DNA of 64,000 nucleotides from Guadua angustifolia (lineage: Eukaryota; Streptophyta; Magnoliopsida; Poales; Poaceae): positions 18,498,423-18,562,422 of the forward strand of contig CM070515.1 of NCBI GenBank assembly GCA_036346375.1. The letters are read 5' to 3'. The position numbers were made by a program, and so were the translations under genes. Within the stretch, counting starts at the first letter, position 1; each line of letters starts with the position of its first letter. This document shows positions 45,720 through 58,303 of the stretch, one piece after another. Below the pieces are notes generated by a model. The model had not been told where the DNA came from. It worked only from the letters and a program-made list of their open reading frames with translations, and did not search any database.

Positions 45720-46490
45720 ATCTAAAAACCGACGAGATTTCGGAAATCACGGCTGAGATCACGGATTCTGGCCGGTGACGGGATCCAAAATCCTGGCCGA
45801 GTAAAAAATTTGAAAAAAATCAAAATGATATAGTAATCTCGAAAATTTGGCTAGATTCGGCGAAATCTCTGCTAATTTGACCTTGTTTTAACTTTTTTTT
45901 ACCAGATTTGGCCTAATAACCTTAAGAAAGTTATCTTCCAAGAAAACTGGTTGAAAAATTGAACTTTTTAGGCGTTTTATAATTTTGGTAAAAATGCTAT
46001 CAGATTTTATAAAATTGTATAAGCTTGATCATACTCTAAAAAATTTATGGTACTATCTTTAGAAGTGTAGTATCATACATAAAATTTTTCAAAATAATTG
46101 AATTTCATTTGTTACCTTTAAAAAATTAAAAATATAATAAACATAATTGAGATAATAACCTTGTCGTAGCATTGTCAGAATTTTTGAAAATTCCTGAATC
46201 TTTATCATCATCTGAAAATTTTATGAAAACATTGATGATATATCAAGACTATCCAAAATTTTTTAAAAATTTTCTAACATTGTTTGTACCATTTTTCATT
46301 TGGTTGAAGTTTACTAGTAAGGTTTTTATCACGACAGTAGCACTTTCCAAATTTTTTAAAATTCCTGAAACTTTATCATTATCTAAAAATCTTATAGGAA
46401 TATTAGTGATGAATCAAAATCATTCAAAAAAATTTAAAAATTTTCTAACATGGTTTGTTCTATTTTTAATTTAGTTCATCGAGCAAGAAT
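45720..46490. mobile_element. Diverged fragment with the same ~175-bp repeat units
   Basis: Units with atttttgaaaattcctg and tttatcatcatctgaaaattttatga recur about 175 bp apart (near 46175 and 46350), and the preceding part matches the subterminal region of copies 2 and 3 (cctaataaccttaagaaagt). The ends do not match the family termini. It abuts the decayed Gypsy pol. Confidence 0.6.
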
Positions 46491-48325
46491 AGGCTCAAAA
46501 CCAGTTTATTATGTAAGCGAATTTTTATATGGACCTAAGGAGAGATATCCTTAGGTTTAAAAATTGCTTTACACCATATTAATAGCTTCTAGAAAATTAA
46601 GACATTGTTTCCAATCTCATCGGATTACTGCACCCCTATCTTTTGCCTTGGGTAACATATTACATAACCAAGAAGTAACTGGTCAGATTGCTAAGTGGAC
46701 AGTCGAACTTGGATCATTTGACTTCCATTTTGTTGCCTAAATAGCAATTAAGTCTAAAATTTTGGTAGATTTTATCGCTGAATAGACTATTAGTGAGCCC
46801 TATATAAAATAGAATACCACCGATACCAACCACTAGAAATTATGATTTGATGATTCTCAAGAAATAAAAGGATCGGAGGCTAGCATAGTATTGGTCGGAC
46901 CTTAGGGCGACCAATTATAGTACGTAATCTAGATACACTTGCCTGCTACCAATAATGTAGCAGAGTTTGAAAGTCTTCTAGCTGGGCTCTGAGCAAAAAA
47001 AATCCATCAGAATCCACTGGCTTTTAGCAATGGACGATTCACAATTAATCGTAAACTAGGTTAGCAAGAAATACAGGACGTCCAATGAGGTAATGGCTCA
47101 CTACTTGAATGAAGTAAGGAAATTAAAAAAATGCTTTAGTTGTTTTGAAGTCCAATATATACCACAAAAAGATAACATCTTAGCAGATCAATTATCAAAA
47201 TTATGTTCCTTGTGATCACCTGTTCTAACAAATGTATTTCTTGAATATCTGTCTAAACCTTCTATAGATAGATTCATAGAGAAATCCCCGATCAGCACAG
47301 AGATCTGAGTCCTTGAGCATAATTCATATTGGGCTAAACCATTTAAGGCCTATCTAGAAAATTGGACACTGCTTGAGGATATTCATAAAAAGGACAGATT
47401 AATTTAAAAGGCACGAATGTACAAATTACTTGACAATACTCTTTATAGAAAGGGAACATATGGTGTTCTAATGCGATGTATATCCCAGGAACAGGGGAAA
47501 ACATTGCTTAATAAAATACATGGGGGCTTGTGTAAAGCACATGCTTCATACAGAATACTGGTCGGGAAGGCTTTCCGACAAAGTTTTTATTAGCCCATTG
47601 CTTTACAAGATGCAATGCAATTTGTAAAAACTTGCAAGCAATGTCAATTTCATACTTGACAAGTACATTTACCTGCTAATCAATTGCAAACCGTATCTTT
47701 GTCACAACCATTTGCGATATTAGGCATTGATATAGTAGGTCATTTACCAAAAGCAACTAATGGATTTAAATTCCTATTTGTTGCGATTGATATATTCACA
47801 AAATATATTGAGGCTGAGCCAGTAGTTTCCATTACGGCTCTAGCAACAAAGAAATTCTTTGTGAAAAATATACTCACTACATTTGGTGTTCCTATTAGAT
47901 TAATTACAGATAATGGATCATAGTTCGTTAGTGGTCTTTTTCAAGATTAATACGATAAAATAGGTACAAATATTTGGTATGCTTCTGATGCTCATCCTCA
48001 GAGCAACAGAGCAGTTGAATGTGCTAATGGCCCAATTATACAAGGTATAAAGAAACGAGTGTTTGATCATCTTACAAAACGCTCGGGGGCTTGGTGGACG
48101 ATCTCTACTCTATGCTCTGGGCCATATGCACAATGACCAGTAGAGCAATAGGGGAAACACTTTTCAACTAGTCTACAGAGTGGAAGTCGTGTTACATAGT
48201 GAGATCCATTTAGGTTCTACACGAACTACTCTATATGAATAGGTACAAAAAAAACTTTCAACGTGAAGATGATCAACGTGAAGATGATATAAATCTCTTA
48301 GAATAGGTGCCATACTATCAAGGAG
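46490..48325 (+). pseudogene. Old Tat-type Gypsy pol: RNase H and integrase, heavily decayed
   Basis: Plus-strand reading starts with the RT-RNase H connection (KPVYYVSEFLYGPKERYP, KLLYTILIASRKLRH), then LGNILHNQEVTGQIAKW and VAEFESLLAGL of RNase H. Integrase follows: the zinc-binding segment (KIHGGLCKAHASYRILVGKA, then CKQCQ, about 47510-47645) and the catalytic core in one open frame at 47684-47923 (FLFVAIDIFTKYIEAEPV, RLITDNGS). Further on are WYASDAHPQSN and HLTKRSGAWW. Many stops and frameshifts are present. Upstream gag, protease and RT are missing. With the antisense ORF at 60050-63175 it fits one split Tat element. Confidence 0.82.
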
Positions 48326-48327
48326 GA

Positions 48328-48997
48328 GTGATGACTAGTAGCTTGAGTAAGTCTGAATGTCATTTGGCTCAAATCTAAATTCATATAGACACAGTCTTGC
48401 ATAATAGAGTGCATTTTTGAATTTTTATGTACAAATTCAGTAAAGTCGACACTACCGCCATTGTATGGTTGATACTACCACAAGGTCAGTAGTACCGAGA
48501 TTTAATTGGTAGTAGTTTTATTCCAGAAAGTGGTTTCTAGTGTGCATTCACTAATTCTCTTAGCCGGCACTACCACAAGTGTTAAATGCGGTACTATCGC
48601 AGGTGCGGTAATACCAAGCTTATGGGCAGTACTTATTTTACAAAAGCATGTGTTTTTGGGAAATCTATGAGGCTAGAGCTACCAACATGTAAAAGTTGGT
48701 ACTGCCAGGGTCGGTAGTATTGCAAGATTGACCCGATACTTATTTTATAGAAGGTGCCTTTTTAAGTGTTTTTCTCTAAAATCTGAACGTCAGCACTACG
48801 TAGTATAAAATCTGGTACCACTGGTGCTTGGTAGTACCGCAAGAAATGTGTTGGTAGTTATCTTACTGAGAAGACACTTTTGAGCACATCTGAGATCAAA
48901 TGTCGTCACTACTAGATTTTGCATGTCGGTAGTGCCAGGGTCATGTAGTAAAGACTACTAACAGTGCTTCAATGCCCCTATTCAACCATTACTTAAA
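48328..48997 (+). repeat. LTR-like array of ~115-bp units with CACTACC...GGTAGTGCC modules
   Basis: Five units spaced about 115 bp apart (near 48446, 48562, 48680, 48790, 48906) each contain an inverted pair of the type cactacc and ggtagt(a/g)cc. A sixth module occurs at 58683. The block begins TGATGACTAG right after a purine-rich aaggaggag, compatible with an LTR start after a polypurine tract, but no partner was found. Confidence 0.5.
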
Positions 48998-50331
48998 TGT
49001 AATGACCGTCCTTTTTGGTACAGAATACCAAGAAGGATGATCTATGTGCATAAAGTATTAGTTCTATAATCAGTGGCTAGTACACATATTTACAATAATT
49101 GATAACACATCCATACTCAACATTACATATGATAATGGTAATTTATACAATAAGGTCTTACAAAGCAGAGTATATTACAGTGGAAAGAAGCAAAAGTTTT
49201 ATAGTGTGCCCATCAACCCTCAAGCAACCAACAAGGTATAAACCCTAGAAGATCACATCATCAAAATTCCCGCATCCTGCAGCGAATCATATATTTTCTT
49301 CGGAGGCCTCTTCTTGAACTAAACTAACAAATAAGCAAAGGTGAGTATTTTCGTACTCAGTAAGACTTAAAGTGTATCTAAAAAATGCAGTAAATGCAGG
49401 TTATGTCAAAGGAGGCTTCTGTGGTTATTTTGCTTAAAGCAAATTTGAATTGTAAATACTAGGTAATAGATTTGCAAATGGAATTTTGTAAAAGTAATTT
49501 GACAAGTATATAAAATAACAAGTAAGAATAGCATTAATATAACAACTCACGGTCCTCCATGACAGAGGTGACGGCTTGAGCTTGGTATGAAGTCGTTGTG
49601 AGATTGGTGTCGGGGTTTTGGCCAAGAGACAGAGGTGATGCCTCGTGATTTTCTCGCTTTATTGTGGCAGGGTATGGCTTATGCCGACACTTAAGCATGG
49701 TCATCACGGCGAGACCGATCGAGAGAATTCGATTTGACCTAAGGCCGCATAGAGGAGAGGCATGGTGGCCGGCTTGGAAAAGAGAAAGCATGGCTGGGTT
49801 CCAGGGTGATGAGATAGCCAGTAATGGCGCCGTAAGGGCGGGCCAACTTCACACAGCATGGTCAAGTTCAGCACTGAAGCTTGACGCTTGCCGTGGCAGC
49901 GAAGTAGGCGACAATTCCTTGCTGTTGCAAGACTTGGGCAGGGTGAGGAAGCAGCTAATTGAAGAAGGGAAGGTAGTAGGGGCTAGTCCTAGGCGGTAAT
50001 GGCAGCATCAACAGAAGGTTGGTGCGGGCTATGAGAGAAGGAGTGCAAGAGTCTAGCTATGTGCCAAGGCAGCAATGGTGGCTCAAGACGTGGTCTGAGT
50101 TCACACGGAATGGTCAAGTTAACACCGTAATCCTTGCCATGGTGGTAATTCATATGGCTTTTGGTTATCACAACAAGAAACGGGCAAGGGCAGGGCAATA
50201 TTCGGTTGTGAGAGCAAGGCAAGGGTGGGCTATGACTATCAGGTAGGGTCAAACTACATGAGGTGGCCCACAAGGCATTGAAGCTGATTATCTCGCTAGA
50301 ACTCTCTTATGAACTGATCAGAGTTCTAGCA
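48998..50331 (-). mobile_element. Probable solo LTR, 1334 bp, 5-bp duplication
   Basis: The segment starts TGTAATGACC and ends GTTCTAGCA, giving TG...CA termini, with TTAAA at 48993-48997 and 50332-50336. A cgtactcagtaagactta word near 49355 resembles a block in the long-LTR elements of this window, and its place suggests minus orientation. No primer site or polypurine tract is adjacent. Frames of up to 111 codons show no domain. Confidence 0.5.
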
Positions 50332-50336
50332 TTAAA

Positions 50337-51027
50337 GGAGTGGACATTCCTTGTCTAAACTTTTTGAAATTTTTTTGAGTGATATGGAGACATCTTTTAC
50401 CCTTCCATAAATATTTCAACTCAAGACTTGACTCGTGTAATTTTTAAAAATTCTGACAATGTGACTGTTACAATTTATCACTCTCGATTCTTGACTTTTA
50501 TGAGAATGAAAAAGGAGTCTATTTTATTTTACAATTTTTATGGGTGATTCCATGGATATTTTAAGGTTTTCATAAAATTTTCAAAATATTATCAGCTCTA
50601 GATATTTTTGTTAAATTCTGAGATTGATCTAGCCACATATTTTGCTCTTCTATTTTTGATTTTTTAAACATTTTTAAATGAGCTTTAATTTTAAAAAAAA
50701 ATTATATCAGTTCCCAAGATATTGAGTATTATGAAATAAAATTTTCAATTGATGATGTCATTCAAATATTTTTATTAAATTCTGACATGCATAATATTGT
50801 TAGTCTCTATACACTACTTTTGATTTATTTGAGGCTTTAAATGTGTTCACACTCCTTTGAAACTTTTATGAGTTATTCTAAAGGTAGTTTAGGATTTATT
50901 TATATTTTCTTTGGATTTTATATTTATATAATTAGGCTTTCATATTTTGAAAAAGAGGATATCAACCAATGTAAATGATTTTATCAAGTTTTTTAATGTT
51001 TTAAATATTTATGAAATTCTTTGGGAA
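50337..51027. other. AT-rich flank between two LTR insertions
   Basis: Noncoding. atttttaaaaattctgacaat near 50440 recalls the ~175-bp repeat units of the hAT-like family, but similarity is weak. It resumes at 58304 after the LARD-like element. Confidence 0.4.
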
Positions 51028-53746
51028 GATTCTGTAACACACCGGCGCTCAACGCACCGCGAATGCTACCAAAAGACCCTAAATGACGCTTACAACACTC
51101 GGAACCATCTTTGGTCCAAAGTGTCATCCATCAAGACCCAAGAAATAAAACTTGACAAAGAAATCCAATTGAACTAATAACTCAACGAACGAAACACTAA
51201 ACCTTTTACCATTACTAAAAGATTGAAATCGACCTTGAACCTTTCTAAACTAGATTAAAGCTAAGTCACCAAAATTTACAAAATTTCGGCATGACCTCTC
51301 TAGAAACTAGGACATCCACTCAGCAGACAGAAAATATTGCAGATAATATGATATCATTCTAGCAGGTCCTTAGTTAACCAATCACACATCCAATCGACGG
51401 TAATAAATTCCTCCACGATGAACAGCACATTACAACCTTATTAATTACAGCCAGACTTTACAAGTTAATTTAAATATGGTGGTAGTGACTGAAGTCGTGC
51501 ACATGCTACTACTTCCATCCCAACGAGCCAACTTCAAGTTACCTAAAACAAGAAACAACAAGCGTGAGTCCAAGACTCAGCAAAGTACACAAGCGTAACA
51601 ATTCCAGTTTATCGTAAGTAAAACAAGAACTTGACCATAAGAGCAAGTAATACAAAGGAAGCAACATCCAGAAAACACGCATTTGTACCCATTTAAAACA
51701 AAACTTGACTAAACCAAAATTCATCGCAATCAAGTAATAAACTTGATAATAAAACCATTCAACGCCAAAGAAACATTACTTGACTCTAAATCCAACGTCT
51801 CCCGACTAAACTACCCCTTGTTGCAACTCAAACCATTTTCATCACTTGAATTTGAGTTCATAACTCGACTTCACTCCACGATATTCATACAACATAATTA
51901 GCAAGACAAGGAAATGCGCTAATTCATCAAATTCAATTCAATCTCCCCTTTTTGGGTTGAGTCCACGAATCAACCTTCAATTACCACAATCACTATCCAA
52001 ATGACACACCATTTACCACAACACTCATTATGAAAGATGCAATGCACATGAATGCTCATTGCCATGCACGTACCGGTACTGTCGAGTGCCCACCCGTCGG
52101 TGTGCACCCTCACGTCCCTTCCATCCCGTAGATGGAAGGTGCCTACTCTTACTGTCTCGCTCCCATTCACCTCGATGAATGGGACTACGAGGTAGGACTT
52201 TCGTGTTCACTACGTGTGAACACAGAGGCCCGCATCAGAATGGGTCGCCTCTTCCATTATGAATGCACAAATGCGATTTTCATGAATGAAATGCAACTCT
52301 TCATTCAATGCCAACACTAACATACCATAACCATATACATACACATAGCCAATTCTCACATTCATAAGTCACCAGCGATACTAGTAAAATCAGATTCAAC
52401 CATAAGACATGGCAACTCATAACGTTTCTGTCATGCAACTACATCCTACGGCCCCGAGCCATGTCCACACAATACACTTGCAATTAGATGCTCACATATA
52501 CTACCTTTATAAATGACTTAACCGTTGGATCCAAACTCATGTTAGTATCAATCACTCGAACAATATACTCACTATAATCAACCTCACTAAAAGCTCGGTC
52601 TCACTTAGAGTTCACCTAATTAACAGAGCAACAATTAAATTAAGTAGCATCACATATGAACACACATCCACACCCAATAACACGGTGTACTTGCATCAAT
52701 TCCCTTAACCTTTTAACCATCATAAACATTTTCATGAAAGGAAGCACTTTTAGTTATATCCAAGCAAGGCTTACCTCTTGCGTATGCATCGACAATTACT
52801 TACGCTAAGAGCAAACAATCGATTAATCCTCCTAGCCACAATATAAGGAATGCACTTGCCTTTTACCGACGAAGAATGGAGTGGCATACGGCTGAAGCCA
52901 CTCCCGACAGAACCTTCTCTGCAATTAAACAATAATCATCCAACTCAACCTTATGCACACTCGAAACACGCGACAAAAGAAAACAACTCTTTTGCATATT
53001 TGACCTCCTAGGATTAAAGAAAGCCTGAATCTAGAACATATACACAAAATAACTTGAGACAACAAACCATCTAAACAAAATCACTAGAACTAGTGCCATT
53101 AAATCTCAGGAAAATGTAACATGAAACATATGCATTGAGTATAAATCAACATTCTGGTACTCTATTCCTTGTAAGCAAATATCTAATAATCAATAAAACA
53201 TGAATAAGCAACACATGATCATGCAAAATTTACAAAGTTATATGCAGGGCAGATTTATGCCAAGGTAATGCCATTAGTTTCCTGCTTCTCAATCATGCTT
53301 GTTTGTCAAACTCTTGAATAAGAACACATACACAAGTGTAAGTCATAGTTAAAGCGCAACCAGAGTACTTGAATTGATCATAGCACAGAAGACCAGTACA
53401 CAAATCTTAGCCTACTATTAATCACCAAGCTCACAGATGGATAGCTCATTAAGCATCAATCAAAATTTACAAGCACATAAATCAGGGTCTCAATGCACTG
53501 ACTAACATACATCACCGCATCACAATCTCCAGAAACCAAAAAAACAAGGGTATAAAGAACCTAATGTTTAGATTCCCAGCACTCAATCGGTTTTGGGGGA
53601 ATCAATCATGGCATATACATATATATAATTTCTAATAAGCATCAATCGCACATTTATGCATGCAACATCATTTCATCCTCATGAAGCCTAGCTAGGCATT
53701 TCATCAAACACCTAGCAAGCACCGAAAATACCCAATCTAAAATACC

Positions 53747-54160
53747 TTAAAACCAATCCATGGAGGAAGGAGGGAGGTGAGGGGAGCTGTGGTCACATCG
53801 CTGATGCTCTTCTGCCGAATTCTTTGCGAGGAGCACCGTCTCGCCAAGAAGGCGGGGTGGCGGCGGCCAGGAAGAGCGGCGCCAAGGGGATCGCCAGGGA
53901 GTGAGCGGCTCCAGGGGCGAGTGGCGCCAGGGGAGATCGCCAGGAGAGGGAGCGGCTCCAGGGGAGGGTGGCTGCGCCAGGGGAGAGTGGCGCCAGGAGA
54001 GATCGCCAGGAGAGGGAGCGGCTCCAGGGGAGGGTGGCTGCGCTAGGGGAGAGTGGCGCCAGGAGGAGGGAGCAGCGCCAGGGGAGATCGCCAGGGAGTT
54101 GAGGACACAGGGGAAGTCGCCAGGGAAGTGAACGCTAGCCAGGGAAAAATCTGCCTCCAA
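53747..54160 (-). other. Open frame of 137 codons in the LARD LTR, probably not a gene
   Basis: It starts MEADFSLASVHFPGDFPCVL and then repeats Pro/Ala/Ser-rich units from the minisatellite. The other LTR has a similar start at 58065 but diverges in frame after the repeats. No family is recognised. GC-rich repeats whose unit length leaves few stops could produce it by chance. Confidence 0.25.
53880..54090. repeat. GC-rich minisatellite in the LARD LTR
   Basis: Two nearly identical ~67-bp units (gagggagcggctccagggga, ggtggctgcgccagg, gagagtggcgccagg) plus partial units. The minus strand is open across it, encoding a repeated PGAAPSPGDL/WRHSPLAQPPS peptide. The equivalent at 57800-57990 in the other LTR has fewer complete units. 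Confidence 0.85.
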
Positions 54161-54394
54161 GAAATTTCAACCACACAAAGGAGAGAGAGAGATTAGGAGA
54201 GGGAGGGGGAAAAAACAGCCAGGGGAGGAAAATGCAAGGCTCGGCCAGGGGGAAAAAACCAGCATTTCCAAGGGCAAGAAGGTAATTAATAAATGCCTCT
54301 CAAGACTCCAACTGAAGCTCTCCTGATTTTTAACAAAACGAAAATGAAAACATTTTTGGCATAAACCCTGGCAAAGAAGATATGGGGTATTACA

Positions 54395-54408
54395 CTCTTC
54401 CCCCCTTT
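54395..54408 (-). promoter_or_regulatory. Polypurine tract of the LARD-like element
   Basis: The minus strand reads AAAGGGGGGAAGAG directly before the 3' LTR, the primer for plus-strand DNA synthesis. Confidence 0.85.
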
Positions 54409-57400
54409 AACAGAATTCGACCTCGAATTCTAACCACAACAAAAACAACAGAATTTAAACACAAAACAGGGATACCCGAAACAACAAATCTGGGTACTCC
54501 TCGCGCCCGAGAAAACTCCACAACTCAAACCACGGCTCTCGCCAAATAAAAGGAGCAAGCAACTGAACTCATTTCATCCATCAACAAATCAACACTCACT
54601 CTAACTTCACAACTCGCACGGTACAAAACTCGGAAGCCAGGTCTTTCTCACTAATATGGCAACTTAGACAACTCCCAAACTCAATTCTCATTTCTCTATT
54701 CAATTTCACTCACCCAACTTAAATCTCCTCTCTAAAATTCCATACCACGGATCAACCAACTCGTGATGACAAGAATGACACGAGTCACATCACTCTATTA
54801 AGCATCCAACCAAATATCATCAAAACGCCCAAACTATCCAATTAGACAGTTGGGTTCCAAACTTGAATCCCCTACGAACCAAGAAGACACTGATTCCCAT
54901 CTCTCCTCATTGATTAACTTTTCTAACCCAAGAGCCACACACAGAATCCTTTATTTCAACAAGTTTATAACCAATTCCGAACATATCATTATTTCTAACC
55001 GAGTAACACCGGAATTCGCTAGGAATCAAAACACAACTTTTACTTTTTCAATAGTTGCCCTTGGAAACAACAGGATCAAGAACATTCCTTACAATCGAAA
55101 CGATTAGTCCAATAGAGTACAAATCCTAATCTCTCACAATATAAAATCATACTTGATCTTCTTTCATGCATGTCTCACGCAGAAGACAACTACTCGAAGG
55201 AAAGATTCATAACTGATCCCGCCATTTCAGATTGACCAACATTGAATCCAACCCACAAGACCAAGGGTCCGAGCATACTTAGAAAAAGTAATGCATTTAT
55301 CGACCGATTCCACCGTCCAACAACAAACTTAATCCCACACAACCGTGGGACAACGGAATCCGACAACCCTCCACCAAAGTCGCTTGATTTTTCCTTCCAA
55401 GAAGGTCTCATCTTACAACCATCACCCAACCACTACTTCCAAAGAGTATAATCTTCCATTATACTACACCAAAAACTCATGACCCAATATCTTCTTACCT
55501 CACACTAGAGTAAAGAAAAATCTCGATTCGCTTAACAAGCTAACCACTTCCCTCAACTTAAAACCAATGCAATAGAATTCATATCGAAGAAAATCTCAAC
55601 TCAAAAGAGGAGCACCACAACAAAACTTTTGCAGAAGTGGTCCCAAAAAAAACCGAAAGAACAAAGGTTTCTTTCTAACAACAAACCACTTCCATCACTT
55701 TTAATTTCCAAAGTATACATCTTCGCATCGAGACAACACTCAATTAATAAACAACACATCCCATAATCCCTATTAAAGGGGGCAACTCACTTCTACCAAC
55801 AATAATTACTTATGACTTAATCAAACGATTCACCTTTTAAACATGTTCACACAATTCATTCTCATTTATTTAAGTCCAATTCCAATCGAACTATTAATAC
55901 CAATAGCTCCCATTCAAGAACTTCCAACATTTTCCATTACATCTATTTATTTCCTTTAAATGGCAAGTCACCCCATTCCATAAGTATGCGTCCTTTCTTC
56001 CTCATAATCTTTCATCCACTAACTCCACCACTTGGCGAAACACAATTCATATAACAATGTTCAATTGCACACCAAACAAAACGCCTTAAACAAAAGGCAA
56101 CCATCTAGATGATTACACCGATAACTCAATTCCGAAGGTAACTAAACCTAAGCTCATCTTACATCCCATTACCTCTGAAATTCTTGCACCTTTAACAATA
56201 AAGAATTCAATGCTCACACTTAGCGCCTTTGGGAAGCCCCAACAAGACTTAGCAAGAATTTTTTTTTATAACCACTCTTCCTTGGATCACTTTCTCAAAT
56301 AATTATCCTTTCGACTAATTACATCCGCGTTTGAGAATGATATCACCAACATTAAACAAATTCTCCCCCCATCAATTCATCAAGAAAACAGGTTGAAATT
56401 TTATCCCAATTAACTTACCATCCAAAATTTCCTATCCGTCAATCATATGACGAACACAAAGATCAACTATCTACGATTCCAATGATTTAGACAATTGAAC
56501 CCCATCAACTTATTTAACAAGTCCCTCAACCAACTTGTTATTACTTCTTTGACACAATCATTTATAACTTTACGCAAACACCATTTCTAGATCTCCACGC
56601 ATAACCGTGGATCACCCTGACCCACAAAATACTTCTTGCCATTTATCCAATTAGGGTCAACCACCTTAACCCAACAACATAAACATTTTACTAATCCTCT
56701 ATGGGAAGATCTTCAATCACCCACAACTTACTCTAACTGTCGAGCTTTCCTTTCCAGAAAAACCTACCAAAACTTCCAAGGAAGCTCAACTCTCAAAAAG
56801 ACTTAGAAAATGACAGGGCTCAAGCCCTGTCATTCAACAACTCTCCAACCAAACCTCAAACTCCAAAATTCCACGAAGGAAAGGAGTTACACAAATAAAT
56901 TCACGGAAGGGAAAAGCGAATCGGTCGAATAACACTTTTCCCTTCAAAGCCCCAAATCCAAAACTCCAACTTGAAGAGCGACAACACGGAAATTCCATGC
57001 CTTTCCCCGCCATCAACCAACGAGGCACAACACCAAAACCCCCTTTTTTTTGACTTAAATCCAAAAAGACCAAATGAGTCAAAGCCCGGAAAACTTACTC
57101 CATCAATGCTCCCACCTACAGCAGAAGTACAACAACTCCTTATAAACTGGGAGAACGACCAACACAGCTACACGACAAGGCCGAAATCTCTTCGGCACAA
57201 GGAGTCCCACAGGACCCCACACAACAAATCACTACTTCAAAATCATAGCCATCAATGATATCATAGCCTCAACAAGACTAACATATAACATTTTAACAAA
57301 TATCAATATAGCATAAATCTCAAAAGAGCGTTGTAACACAATACAACGATATCCCATCCCTTCCTACTGTGCATCATAGTGTGTCAAATTTTTAAATTAA

Positions 57401-57548
57401 TTCGTCATTCTACATCAAGTTTTACGGTTATTGCCCTAGGGCCACATTTTAAAAGTTCAACCTAAACCATGTTTCTACCTTCACACAACAACATTTTAAT
57501 TCATTCTAGAATTACTCACTACATTCAGACACCACGAACCTGAAGCCC
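54409..57548 (-). other. Internal noncoding domain of the LARD-like element
   Basis: About 3.1 kb in which the longest open frames are under 100 codons on either strand and none resembles gag, protease, RT or integrase. LARD interiors are thought to be packaged as RNA using proteins from other elements; that role is inferred here. Confidence 0.7.
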
Positions 57549-57560
57549 GCTCTGATACCA
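57549..57560 (-). promoter_or_regulatory. Initiator-Met tRNA primer-binding site
   Basis: The minus strand reads TGGTATCAGAGC, the exact complement of the plant initiator-Met tRNA 3' end, 2 bp from the LTR. Confidence 0.92.
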
Positions 57561-57562
57561 AC

Positions 57563-58298
57563 TGTAACACACCGGCGCTCAACGCACCGCGAATGCTACC
57601 AAAAGACCCTAAATGACGCTTACAACACTCCGGAACCATGCTGGTCCAAAGTGTCATCCATCAAGACCCAAGAAATAAAACTTGACAAAGAAATCCAATT
57701 GAACTAATAACTCAACGAACGAAACACTAAACCTTTGCTGGGAGGAGCACCGTCGGCCAAGAGGGGCAGGGTGGGCAGCAGCGCCAGGGAAGAGCGGCGC
57801 CAGGGGGATCGCCAGGGAGGGAGCGGCTCCAGGGGCGAGTGGCGCCAGGGGAGATCGCCAGGAGAGGGAGCGGCTCCAGGGGAGGGTGGCTGCGCCAGGG
57901 GAGAGTGGCGCCAGGAGAGGGAGCGGCTCCAGGGGAGGGTGGCTGCGCCAGGGGAGAGTGGCACCAGGAGGAGGGAGCAGCGCCAGGGGAGATCGCCAGG
58001 GAGTTGAGGACACAGGGGAAGTCGCCAGGGAAGTGAACGCCAGCCAGGGAAAAATCTGCCTCCAAGAAATTTCAACCACACAAAGGAGAGAGAGAGATTA
58101 GGAGAGGGAGGGGAAAAAACAGCCAGGGGAGGAAAATGCAAGGCTCGGCCAGGGGAAAAAAACCAGCATTTCCAAGGGCAAGAAGGTAATTAATAAATGC
58201 CTCTCAAGACTCCAACTGAAGCTCTCCTGATTTTTAACAAAACGAAAATGAAAACATTTTTGGCATAAACCCTGGCAAAGAAGATATGGGGTATTACA
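57563..58298 (-). repeat. 5' LTR of the LARD-like element, internally deleted to 736 bp
   Basis: Matches the outer parts of the 3362-bp partner. About 2.6 kb is missing between 57737 and 57738; ctttgc occurs at both sides of the gap in the long copy (about 51200 and 53820), suggesting a microhomology deletion after insertion. Confidence 0.9.
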
Positions 58299-58303
58299 GA
58301 TTC

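Larger units (their letters stand above)
51033..54394 (-). repeat. 3' LTR of the LARD-like element, 3362 bp
   Basis: Full-length LTR. Its first ~171 bp and last ~573 bp match the other LTR; the middle 2.6 kb is unique to this copy. Near 51570 it has gagtccaagactcagcaaag, a block typical of long grass Gypsy LTRs. At 53880-54090 is a GC-rich minisatellite of ~67-bp units. Confidence 0.9.
51033..58298 (-). mobile_element. LARD-like noncoding LTR retrotransposon, 7.27 kb
   Basis: GATTC at 51028-51032 and 58299-58303 is a perfect 5-bp duplication. LTR ends are TGTAACAC and GTATTACA in plus reading, so the element runs on the minus strand (TGTAATACCCC...GTGTTACA). The primer site TGGTATCAGAGC (initiator Met) lies 2 bp inside the 5' LTR (57549-57560) and a polypurine tract abuts the 3' LTR (54395-54408). 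The 3.17-kb internal region contains no ORF with a gag or pol motif. A long LTR with a noncoding interior and intact cis signals is the definition of a large retrotransposon derivative. Confidence 0.9.

Noticed and set aside
49664..49999. 111-codon frame in the solo LTR
   Set aside because: Overlaps other frames and lies within a probable solo LTR; no motif.
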